DNA from: Aegilops tauschii subsp. strangulata
Taxonomy: Eukaryota; Streptophyta; Magnoliopsida; Poales; Poaceae
Reading direction: 5' to 3'
DNA length: 64,000 nt
NCBI RefSeq assembly: GCF_002575655.3
Contig: NC_053037.3
Location: 566,906,880-566,970,879 of the forward strand
Shown here in pieces: positions 35,340 to 44,966 of this stretch. Position 1 is the stretch's first letter; every line of letters starts with the position of its first letter. The position numbers were made by a program, and so were the translations under genes. The notes under the pieces were generated by a model. It was not told where the DNA came from. It did not search any database and saw only the letters and a list, made by a program, of their open reading frames with translations.

Positions 35340-36287
35340 CTAGGGCTGGAATGGCACCAAAGTGGGGAGTATCATCCCCTGTCGAGGGAATGACTGATCC
35401 CCCTCTAACCTGGGAACGGACCTTGATAGAGGGCGGCGTTGGTTTGGATTAGCCCACCGTCGAGTTGGCGGCGGTACTTCCGTCGAAGGTGCTCTGCGAG
35501 GAGCTCGCGGAGGCAAGCCCCACGCATGCGGATGGTGATGAATCTTGCTCAAAGGCTGCTCCTTGCGAGTGACAAGGGCAACCTCCTGAGGAATGAGAGG
35601 TGTTGTCACGGTGGCGAGGACAAGGTCGGATAGCTGATGCTCCACCTGAGCGATCGGAACCCGTGATGGCTCGCCTGCTTGGCCTTGTCCTGATGAGGTC
35701 CACGACTCCACGCTCACCATGTTCACGGAGTGGTAATCTGGATTGACGGCTTCCGGGTCTAGGGTGACCCTTTTCTCATTGACGGCTCGTTGGAGCCATT
35801 CGTTGAAGGCGACGCAATCCTCGATTGCGTGGCCTACGTACCTGTGGTATGAGCAATACAAAGGATTGTCATCCATGTTTACCTGGTCAGGTCTTTGAGG
35901 TTCGGGCAGATTCAGAGCCCGATGCTCCATCAGTTGGTCGAACATGTCTTTCACCAACTCGCGGCGAAAGATGTATGACCTCTTGAGAAGATCATGCGTG
36001 GATGCACGTCGCCTCCCCCCAGCTTGCTCGGTCCGTACACCCAAGGTGGGCATGGTACTTCGTGGTGCTGAGGTAAGCATCCTGGTGGCGTTCGCCTCGG
36101 CCGCCACATTTGTCTTTCCCCCATTTTTAGGGAGCTTAGACGTTGAGGCAAAGCGCTTGGCAGGGTCAAAGGCGCTCGCATTCTTGTAGAGCTCCGTGAT
36201 CTGTGGAGACTTGTCGAACTCCAGCTTGGTGGCTGCAACAGCTGAGCTGAGAGCGCTAAAGTTTCTTGGCTCACGCCGAGACACCAC
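35340..36287 (-). pseudogene. E3 gag, C-terminal part with zinc knuckle
   Basis: 316 codons open on the minus strand. It includes [12 protein letters not shown] and a zinc-knuckle variant [14 protein letters not shown] (C-x2-H-x4-H-x4-C), a form seen in gypsy gag of the Tat/Ogre type. A Pro/Arg-rich tail follows. It continues in frame from the gag core at 36303 across one TAG. Confidence 0.8.
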
Positions 36288-36302
36288 TAGCGACCAGTGC
36301 TG

Positions 36303-37459
36303 CTACATGCCATGGACACACATCTCAATGGCATCCTCGAGATGCCTCTCCCTAGCGAGACGCACGTAGCTGTTGCCGAAGCGGATGATGTAGTCATCGA
36401 TGGACTCCTCTCGCTGCTGCTGAACTTGTGCTAGTTCGACAACGGAGAAATCCTTCTTCATGGCGATGAAGTGTCTCTTGAAGACTTCCTTCATGCTCGC
36501 CCAGCTGGTGATGGATCCCACCGGTAAGCGACTATACCAGTGGAAGGCAGGGCCAGTCAATGACCCTGAGAATTGTCGAAGAAGAAGCGAAGAGCTATTA
36601 GCGGTGTTGCCGCAAGCCGCCTCGAAATACGCTATATGCTCCCGTGCATCACTAGTCCCGTCAAACTGGCGGAACTTCGGCGGATGCCAACCAGCAAGGA
36701 ATGACACTAGGTCATGCCATGCTTCATAGGGCTTCTCGAGCTCGCTTTCCGAGGTGCGGGGCGCCTGCTTGATGGACATCTGCTTGAGCTTCTTGGTCAC
36801 CATGTCTTCAATAATGTCGTGTTAGTTCTTTAGCATGCTCGGGTCTGACGCCCCATCGGCCACACCGGTGGGCGTGACCAATGGTCGCCCCCGCATGCCT
36901 TGGTCTTGCTGTTGACGCCCACCATTGGGTGGCGCACTTGCTAGCTCCATGGCTTGAAGCCCCTCCTCTTGCGAGTCCACCACTCGCCTTGGTGTCCCCG
37001 GCGCCATGAGGTTATTGTTCATCATGAGCTCGATAAACTGATCAACTTTTGCGGTTAGTTGATCGATTGTACGGCCCTGCTCGCACACCTGATCAGCAAG
37101 GTTCACTTCGAGCGGCGATCCATTTCCTGCAAGATAGGATGGGTTAGCGTTGGAGGCTCTCAATGCCTCTGTCTCTGCTGCTTTTACCGCCTCCAGATCG
37201 GCGTCACCATCAATGGCCACATGTACGGGCGCCGTGTGGAGACCTTCAAAGCCGCCTTCATAGTCTGATAGAACAGACTAAGCGAGCTCATGGTAGGGTG
37301 GCACGCTCGAGTGCATTTCTAATGAATGCGAGGAGGATGTGTCGGAGGAGCTCTCCTCGCCATCGCGGTCCTCCGGTGGTTCGCCGCCGTCGTCATGCCC
37401 ACGCGTCACGCTTTTGTGTGCCATGGACTTTAGTCGCGTGTTGGCCCCGGGCCGACTCG
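36303..37459 (-). pseudogene. E3 gag core (retrotransposon gag domain)
   Basis: The minus-strand frame holds [39 protein letters not shown] and S-I-D-D-Y-I-I-R-F, the order of the Retrotrans_gag capsid domain. In-frame stops lie at 37278-37280 (TAG), 36822-36824 and 36303-36305 (TAG). The right end is cut by C1 at 37462; the frame resumes in phase at 38937. Confidence 0.88.
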
Positions 37460-37462
37460 GGA
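37460..37462. repeat. target-site duplication of C1, left
   Basis: GGA before CACTAGTAG; GGA again at 38937-38939. Three-base TSDs are typical of CACTA elements. Confidence 0.85.
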
Positions 37463-38936
37463 CACTAGTAGAAAAAGTGCCTTTAGTCCCGGTTCTGGAA
37501 CCGGAACTAAAGGGTCGTTACTAAAGCCTCCCCCTTTAGTCCCGGTTCTTACACGAACCTGGACTAAAGGCCCTCCACATTGCCGCTGCCTGGAGGTCCA
37601 CCTTTAGTCCCGGTTGGTAACACGAACCGGTATTAAAGGAAATTTTATGATTTTTTTATTTTTTTTATTTTCAAATTTTTGAATTATTTTAACCTCTAAT
37701 CTTTAATCACCCCTCATCACTGCTCAATTTAACCTCTAATCTCTAATCACCCATCATCATTCCAAATCATCTAACTTCCCGGATGGTCACCCATCCTCTC
37801 ACTACTCCAGCCTGAGCACGCTTATTCCGGGTTCTATTCTCCCTCGTTTCCAAGTCTGCACTTGTTGTTTTCCTGAGAATAGTAAGATGTCAGTCCTATT
37901 AACCCTCGGGAATTTAGCTTGAGCATGAAGTCACACATTTCACTGTTTGAGTTTGAAACTATTGTTCTAAAAAACAATAATTATTTAGTAACACTAATAT
38001 TTCTTGAATAAGTAGTTTGACCACAGTTTGACCAGATTTGACCAGAATTCAAAAAAACCGAAATAATTATTTAGTAACACTAATATTTCTTGAATAATTA
38101 GTTTGACCATTGTTTGACCACAGTTTGACCAGATTTGACCAAAATTCAAAAAAACTGAAATAATTATTTAGTAACACTAATATTCTTGAATAATTATTTA
38201 GTAACACTAATACTCCTTGAATAAGTAGTTTGACCATAGTTTGACCAGATTTGACAAAAATTAAAAAAAACTAAAATTTGAGCATAACTTTGTTTTCTTG
38301 TAGAATTTGAGGATTCTAAAAATTTGCAAACAGGCCGTAGGCGGTCAAAATCGGATGCGGATTTTCATGCTGAACATTTTGATATATTATACTTTTTTTC
38401 TGACATCATATGCAAAAGTTATAGCCGTTTTACATTTTCCCTACACTTTTTGCAAAACATGTCCAAATTGAAGTTTTTTAATTTTCCTAACTAGTACATG
38501 TAGTAACATAACTACATCTGGAAGGATTTTGATTTTTGAAGTTTTTATCATTTTCTTTTGCTTTTTACAAAACTGAAAAGGCGATCCACAGGGGGCGGGT
38601 AGAGTTCGAAAATGGGACCTTTAGTACCGGTTCGTGCCACGAACCGGTACTAATGCCTCAAACCCCATTAGTACCGGTTGGTGGCTCGAACCGGGACTAA
38701 AGGTCTAACCTTTAGTACCGGTTGGTGCCACGAACCAGTACTAATGGGCATCGCACCCTTTAGTCCCGGTTCGTGGCACCAACCGGGACTAAAAGTCCCA
38801 TTTGAACCGGGACTAATGCCTGTACGGTGCCCTAGCCGCTCGAACCGGGACTAATGCTCACATTAGTCCCGGTTTGTAATGCAACCGGGATTAATGCTCT
38901 TTTCTGGCCGAACCAAAGGCCTGTTTTCAACTAGTG
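37463..38936. mobile_element. C1, non-autonomous CACTA element (1474 bp)
   Basis: Ends CACTAGTAGAAAAAG (left) and the inverse of CACTAGTTGAAAAC (right). Many subterminal copies of CCTTTAGTCCCGGTT in both orientations lie at 37480-37640 and 38615-38890. A perfect 3-bp TSD flanks it. There is no transposase frame; the middle is AT-rich with repeated GTTTGACCA words (38020-38250). It must be moved by a partner. Confidence 0.93.
37773..37834 (-). other. 5S rRNA-like segment inside C1
   Basis: On the minus strand the stretch reads like the 3' half of plant 5S rRNA: TAAGCGTGCT (37815-37824, box A-like), GAGTAGT, GGATGGGTGACC (37785-37796, box C-like) and GGGAAGT. The start-to-start distance of the two boxes is 28, the same as I recall for plant 5S genes. 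The 5' half is absent and no T-run terminator follows, so it is not a functional 5S gene. Possibly a captured 5S-derived repeat. Confidence 0.7.
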
Positions 38937-41336
38937 GGACCTGGTGTAGCTCCTCCGGGTCTTCTGGAAGGCGCGCCGTGATGTCGGTGTAGTGACGTGG
39001 GGATATGTCCGGGTGGTGTGTGACATCACCACCGGACGTCGATCCTCCCCCCGTCGTGATGGTAAGACATGGGGCAGTTGAACTTGCCCTTTCCTCACAG
39101 GTGAATGAGCCCGATTTGGGCTTCCTCTCGACGCCTTTGAACCATGATCGAACATGGCCTAGGCGTGGAAGTAATGTCACACAGAAATTGGCCCTTGGAT
39201 TCGGCACAATCTCCTCGTCGGATTGGTAGGAGAAGTCATTGGTGATGTGCGGTGGTTGCCACGCGCCATCTTCTTCAAGCCTAGCACGCATTGCTAGAGT
39301 GCCGCATGAGGCCATGTTCTTCTCATCGCCCTTCTTGGCTACCGCCCCCTGCGGCGAGGTAGGCCTAGCCCCTTGGTCCCCTAGGTCGGGGGCACTGAGG
39401 GTGGGCACCTGAACGATCGTTGTGTCGGGATCGAGAGGTGCATTAGACTGCAACTCAAGAGATCCTGCCTGGAGGGTTGAGGATTCCTTGAGCGCAGCAC
39501 TAGTCTGCAACTCAGAGGCATCCTCGACTCCCTCCATAGGAGAGGCTGATTCGAGGGTGTCCCCTTGTTGTTGGGGCATAGGAGTTGGAGAAGCATTCAC
39601 CTGGCTCTCCCGCTTGAGGATGGTTAGGGGGCAAAGCGGTGGAACCGCCCCGCCTCCTTGCTCCGTGGCACTAGGTTGTGCCCTTCGTGGCTTCAGGGTT
39701 AAGCGGTTGAGATGGTAGTTATACCTCCCATGCCGCTCCAAGTAGGGGGAGATGTGAAACGATATTTGATTCTTCTCCTGAACAACCTCGCCATCAGCCC
39801 GAACACGGACTTGAGTGTGTCGAAGCACAAGCTCCTCGAGCTCGCGATACAACACATGACGGTTCCTCCGGCGCCTCTCACACTTGCGCTGGTTCTCTGT
39901 GAGAGCACCGTGCGCCCTTAGTGGGATCAGAGGTGTAGGAAGAAGGGGAGGCGCACCCCGCCGAGCCGCCGATGCTTTAGATGTTGGCCCCGTGGCAGGG
40001 GGAGCCACGTCGTTCCATGGTGGTCGCACCTGCACTTGGTTCGCCTGCCTGGAAGGAGATGGGACCGGGATAGGGGCCAAAGCCCTAGGAGCGCTCCGCG
40101 CTCGCCCTTGTGTCGCTTGGTCGCGGCCCGAGGAATCGCCTCGGTGCCACGGCCACCTATTTCCGCGCAGCGGCACTGCGTTAGCCCCCCGCAAGACGGC
40201 TGGTGTTGGAGAAGTCCATTGACGGGGCGCCATAGTTTGGCGCTCGTGTTGTGGGCGATGATTCTGGGTAGTCACCGGGTCCTGCTTGCCCCCTGTGCGG
40301 ATGACTCCGCATGATCTTCATGACCTTCAAGCCGCCTTTGAAGGTGGCCCATCTGGTCTTGGAGTTGGTGGAGCTCTTGCCGCAAATCCTCTTCACGAGG
40401 TGCAGGCGTCTCGTTCCGAGGAACGGAGAACTTGTTGTTGGGGAAGGACCGCCGATCGCCTGCCGACATGTGTAGGCATGGCGCCCACATGCTCGGGCAG
40501 ACAGAGCAGTTGTCGAGGTTGAAGGCGGTTGTGCGGCTTGGTAGCACGGGCTTCTTACGGGATCGTCGCTTCCAGAACTCCCGCATGATCACCCGCCTTA
40601 CCAGCTCCTTGTCCTTCGATGGCTCGTTCGCCCATTGGTCGGGGAACAAGTCATACGGAGGGGTCAAGGTGCTAGGGAAGGTGAACACCTTGTGTGCAAG
40701 CTCCAACGCGCCCATCGACCAGTCCTCTTCGGGGACCGAGTTCTGAGCTATGCGTGAGCTGATTTGTCGGTGGAGCTTTTGTACCTTCTGGTACTTCCTC
40801 CTATTGTTGCGTACTCGATGGGGGCTATGTGACAAACGATCGTTTGCCATAAGCCTCCGAAGCTCGAAGGAGACGGCCTCGAGAGCCTCCAGTACCTCGA
40901 CCTCCGTGCGGTGAGTGGTCGTCGTAGGCAGCTTCGGCTCAGCACTCGGCATCGGTGCACGGACCGAAGCAGCGCCAACCCGCCTGCTGGCGGGCTAGAC
41001 ACGCAGCTTTTGGGCAACCTCAATGTCGCCCTTCATCTCCGCGATCACGGAGTCCTTCAAGAGGGCGCGCGTGTTGAGCATGAGCTCGCGGCGCGCCTTC
41101 ATGGCCTTGGCGACGGCCCTCTTCTGAGCCTTCTTCGACTCCATAGCCTGGAATTGAGACGGCTCCTGCGCCTCATGCACATACACCTTTGCGCCATGCT
41201 TGAAGCTGACCATCTGCGGGAGTGACCCAAAGTGGATCACTTCCGGCATAGAGTCATTGCTGGCGCCAGAAAAACCACCTGCAGAAAGATGGGTATCAAT
41301 CAGCGTAGCTCCACGCTGACGATCTTCATGCAGCAT
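38937..41336 (-). pseudogene. E3 gag, long N-terminal region
   Basis: From a Met at 41336 (M-L-H-E-D-R-Q) the minus strand is open to a stop at 40995-40997. It continues in the same frame to 40272, shifts frame near 40275-40320 and is open to C1 at 38937. The product is basic and rich in Arg, Lys, Pro and Ala, with helical stretches (K-S-K-K-A-Q-K-R and L-R-Q-E-L-H-Q-L-Q-D-Q). No domain is recognised. It lies between the primer site and the gag core, so it is most likely an unusually long gag N-terminus. Removing C1 with one TSD joins this frame in phase to 37459. Confidence 0.6.
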
Positions 41337-41408
41337 GCTGTGTGGTTGGAGGAACAAGCGAAGACGAAGCCGCGGCAACTGCGCAGCAGAGATGGGAGGA
41401 GAACTAGG

Positions 41409-41427
41409 TCCCACCGGGCGTGCCAAT
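41409..41427 (-). other. E3 primer-binding site
   Basis: On the minus strand TTGGCACGCCCGGTGGGAC starts two bases after the 5' LTR end TCAAACA. This type of primer site is known from several plant gypsy elements. Confidence 0.8.
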
Positions 41428-42276
41428 TTGTTTGACACAAAAAAGGAAAGACATGTGCTCATACAAAAAGATATAAGGTTTCGTATAAGCGTCTCCCTTG
41501 ACCCGGGGTACAAAGTGTTGCGGGCGTGACAGTGTACAAACTACACAAATACAAAAGAAAGGAAAAAAGAAAGTGTAGGGCCTGCTGGCGCGGCCAAAGT
41601 GATCAAGCGATCGGGTCTCCTGGTTCCCGGCGGCCTCGGAAAGCCACCGGTTAATTACTCCCGCGGATAGTACCGCAGGACACCTCCGATTAAGCTGCGC
41701 AGTTGTCGTCTTCGGTCTTCGCTTCGCGTTCCTCATGCATGGTGGTGGTGTATGTGTGTGGCGGCGGCAGAGTCCGTGTACAGAGTGGTACACGCGCCGT
41801 CGAAAACGTGGCCTTTGCTCCGGCCACGCCCGCCTATGCCGTCTTGCCTCGTCGGTCTTGAGTGGCGTCGATGTGGTTGTTGAAATAGCATGCATGATTG
41901 GGCTTGGCTTGGACGTCGGCGATGACTTTGTAGATTCGCCGGAAGTGCGAGGGGTATGCCCCGCGGGAGTGGATGTCGAAAGGAGAAGAAGGAATGGAAG
42001 GACGCGCGACACATGGTGTGAACACGTCCGTAGATGACCGCATACACCGCCGCCAATTGCGGAGGAAGTCGCCACTTTGCACCGCTCGGCACGGCCGGCG
42101 ATGGCACAAGAGCCGCACGACAATGCGCATGACGCCGACACGGAGTGCCGGACCGGGAGCCGCTAGACAAGAGCAGACCCCGTCACGTGTGACACATGTT
42201 CGTGCCGATGAAGAGGGAGGCTGCAAGATGCGCCTAAGCGTGTCCCGGCCCAAACCGGATGATGTCTCGGCCGCTA

Positions 42277-42464
42277 TAGTTACGATGAGTCATCGTGACT
42301 CATCGAGCGCCGCGCCGCCTCCATAGTTACGACGAGTCGCCGTGACTCATTGAGCGTCGCGCCGCCTCCATGGTTACGATGAGTCATCGTGACTCATTGA
42401 GCGTCGCACCGCCTCCATGGTTACGACGAGTCGTTGTGACTTGCCGAGCGCCGCGCCGCCGCTG
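42277..42464. repeat. 47-bp tandem repeat of palindromic TGAGTCA-type sites, four units
   Basis: Unit starts at 42277, 42324, 42371 and 42418, exactly 47 bp apart. The core is GATGAGTCATCGTGACTCAT or variants with CGAGTCG, nearly its own reverse complement. TGAGTCA is the GCN4/AP-1-like binding site of bZIP proteins. The same array is in the other LTR (12249-12360 and 16388-16464), interrupted by E5. Confidence 0.88.
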
Positions 42465-43983
42465 ACGCGTCGAACGGACAATGTCGCCAAGTCCCGGCCA
42501 GCCCATGGCGCCTCCATGGACTGGCGAGACAGCGGCGAAGGAGAGCTCGCGATACGGCGGAGCCTCGCCCATCCTCCACCGATGGTGTAGGTAGATGGGG
42601 TGGCGCACTAGATGGCGCCGGGTCGAACGATGCGTGCCGACGAGTCCCGATCAGCCCATGACGCCTCCATGGACAGGTGAGACGGGGCGAGTAAGACCTC
42701 GCGATGCGGCGGTGCCTCGCCTTGGCGCCGCCGATGGGTTAAGTAGAAGGAGGTGCGCCGAGTCGAACGATGCGTGCCGCCGAGTCCCGGCAAAACGAGG
42801 TTGCCGGCGGACTCGACGGTGGAGGGTGCACCGGGGACCGTGCATGGATGGCCGCCCTGATACGTTGCTGTCTTGCATGAAGGGTGCGCCGGGGGTCACT
42901 CATAGGCGGCAGCCCCGGCACTTCATCGCCGATGGTGACTCCAGCGTGAAGGAGTCGCGAGGAGCTGCACATTAAGGGCAACCCCGGCGCGTCGTGGTGG
43001 TGAGCGGCGGCTCGCTGGAGGGCAACAGTACCCCGATGCGTCGTCACCGTAAGTGAGTCCGCCACGATGGTGTTGTTGGCGGAGTAGGCGGTGCGGGGTG
43101 CATCGGAGACCGTGCATGGACGGTGGCCCCGGTACGTCGTCGTCTTGCTTAGAGGATGCGTCGGGGGTTGCGCATGGCCGGCAACCCCGACACGTTGTCG
43201 CCGTCGTCGCGGGAGTTGTCGCCACCGGGGCTACACATGAACGGCAACGCCAGCACGGCGTCGTGTTGAAGGGAGAGTGCGCCGAGGGTTGCGTGAGCGG
43301 TAGCACCAACACGTCGCTGGAAGAGTCATGGACAACCATGGCGCCATTGTCTTCATCACCGGCAAGCCATAGAGCAGGCGGCCGGCTCCATCTCCGGCCG
43401 TGCGGCCGCAGCTCCGGTTGATGGATGTGTGTGCCGTGGATGGCCGGCTCCCCTCACTACCGGAATCGCACCTTATGCCCCCTGCGTGCGTGAGTTCCGC
43501 CCTGGCCGTGCGTGAGGCCATCCCGGATATCGTGGGTTGTTGGGGGCAGATAAATTTCATGCTTTCATTTGACCCCTCGCTCAAGTTGATCCGGTGAATA
43601 GACCCGCGTGAGCAAGTTGTGCGCGTAGACATCCCGTGTACCTGTCCAGACCATGCCATCTGTCACTTAAACCCTTGCTGTTCTTATCTCTTCGGCTTCA
43701 GATCTTCTTGGCGCACACATCCGTCTACGAACGAAACCAATACTGTCTCGTACGTACGCATGGCTACTCACGCCCAGCGGGAAGTAGTGTTCAGCCGCCC
43801 GCGTATTCGGGTATGTATGCCTCCCTGCCGGCCGGTATGCCAGTATCCGGGTACGTAAATGTACACCGACGGTCCGGACGTACTAATAAACTATAACTAG
43901 CTAGCGACACGCACCGACACCTAACACATGCATGCACGCACGCAGCGCTGCACAAGTCTGGTGCATGCATGTGTTTGCTAGTA

Positions 43984-44144
43984 CTCCCTCCGTTTCTAAA
44001 TATAGGTATTTCTAAAGATTTTAACAAATGATTACATATGAAGTAGAATGAATGAATCTATACTTTAAAATATGTCTATATATATTCGTACGTGGTTGTC
44101 TATTTAAAATTTCTAAAAAGACTTATATTTAGGAACGGAGGGAG
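43984..44144. mobile_element. Stowaway-type MITE in E3 5' LTR
   Basis: Same ends and same surroundings as 31882-32041, with TA at 43982-43983 and 44145-44146. Present in both LTRs, so it was already in the E3 genome before insertion. Confidence 0.92.
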
Positions 44145-44326
44145 TATGTGGGTTTAAGCCATGCAATACTGATCACCCCTTCAATGTATCAGCATCAGTC
44201 TAGCATGAAGGCATGCATGGATGGTTCTTTTGGAATTTAAACGTATGCCTTAGAAGTAGTTGAGCACTCCTTGCTTCAAGCGTGAACTTAAAAAAAATAT
44301 TTATCATCATAAATTAACATCAAACA

Positions 44327-44966
44327 CTAACGTTTAATGCTCCTAGCTAGGCATGATGATTTCAATGATGCTCACATAAAAGATAAGAATTGAAACATAA
44401 ATAAAGCATCATGAAGAATATGATTAGCACATTTAAGCCTAACCCATTTCCTATGCATAGGGATTTTGTGAGAAAACAACTTATGGGAACATGAAACTAC
44501 TAGCATAGGAAGGTAAAACAAGCAAATCTTCAAGATTTTTAACACATAGAGATAGGCATGCTATCATCATAATATATTTGCTTATCAAAACTTAGGGGAC
44601 AAAAAATATCATCTTAATCAAACATAGCTTCCCCAAGCTTGTGGCTTTGCATATCATTAGCATCATGGATGTTCAAAGAATTCATACTAACAACATTGCA
44701 ATCATGCTCATCATTCAAAGATTTAGTGCCAAACATTTTAATGTGTTCTTTCTCTAGCAATTGAGCACAATTATCGGAATCCTTATTTTCACGAAAGACA
44801 TTAAAAAGATGAAGCATATCAGGCACCCTTAATTCCTTTTTTTGTAGTTTTCTTTTATAGACTAAACTAGTGATAAAACAAGAAACTAAAAGATTCGATT
44901 GCAAGATCTAAAGATATACCTTTAAGCACATTGTTTGCTCTTGTTGTTGTAAATATGTAAAGCTAG
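44327..44966 (-). mobile_element. E2 internal region, 5' part
   Basis: Continues the E2 sequence cut at 5478: CTAGCTAGGCATGATGATTT follows the E3 right TSD. Between the 5' LTR and the leader ORF, bases 44918-44966 do not contain the TGGCG...GCC primer site seen in E1. Confidence 0.8.
44614..44904 (-). pseudogene. leader ORF of E2 (short copy of the E1 ORF)
   Basis: 96 codons on the minus strand. From L-R-V-P-D-M-L-H-L-F onward the product matches the E1 frame: K-M-F-G-T-K-S-L-N-D-E-H-D-C-N. It then ends in H-K-L-G-E-A-M-F-D, a word also found twice in the E1 ORF (L-G-D-A-M-F). An early stop after M-F-D and loss of the middle, including the zinc knuckle, make this a reduced copy. Function unknown; conservation between two elements suggests it was once translated. 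Confidence 0.6.

Larger units (their letters stand above)
5479..44326 (-). mobile_element. E3, gypsy LTR retrotransposon with ~3 kb LTRs, carrying E4, E5, E6 and C1
   Basis: On the minus strand, a 5' LTR (41429-44326), a primer site, a long broken gag frame, a small RT remnant, non-coding repeats, a purine tract and a 3' LTR (5479-32224, in four pieces) follow in order. LTR ends are TGTTTGA...TCAAACA. The 3' LTR was hit by three later retrotransposons and gag by a CACTA element. Integrase, RNase H and most of RT are missing, so E3 is non-autonomous. I do not recognise the family with certainty. Confidence 0.85.
41429..44326 (-). repeat. E3 5' LTR, uninterrupted (2898 bp)
   Basis: TGTTTGACAC at the plus-strand left end and ATCAAACA at the right. 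Serves as the map for the four pieces of the other LTR. Contains the 47-bp repeat (42277-42464), the ~150-bp units (42468, 42621, about 42759), the 41-bp unit once and the Stowaway MITE. It lacks 267 bp and 65 bp found in the 3' LTR. Confidence 0.9.

Noticed and set aside
37773..37834. A functional 5S rRNA gene
   Set aside because: Only the 3' half is present, the segment lies inside a CACTA element and no T-run terminator follows on the coding strand.
42384..43421. ORFs up to 142 codons with TATA-free GC-rich sequence
   Set aside because: Same LTR repeats as 16383-17192; no conserved frame between the two LTRs.
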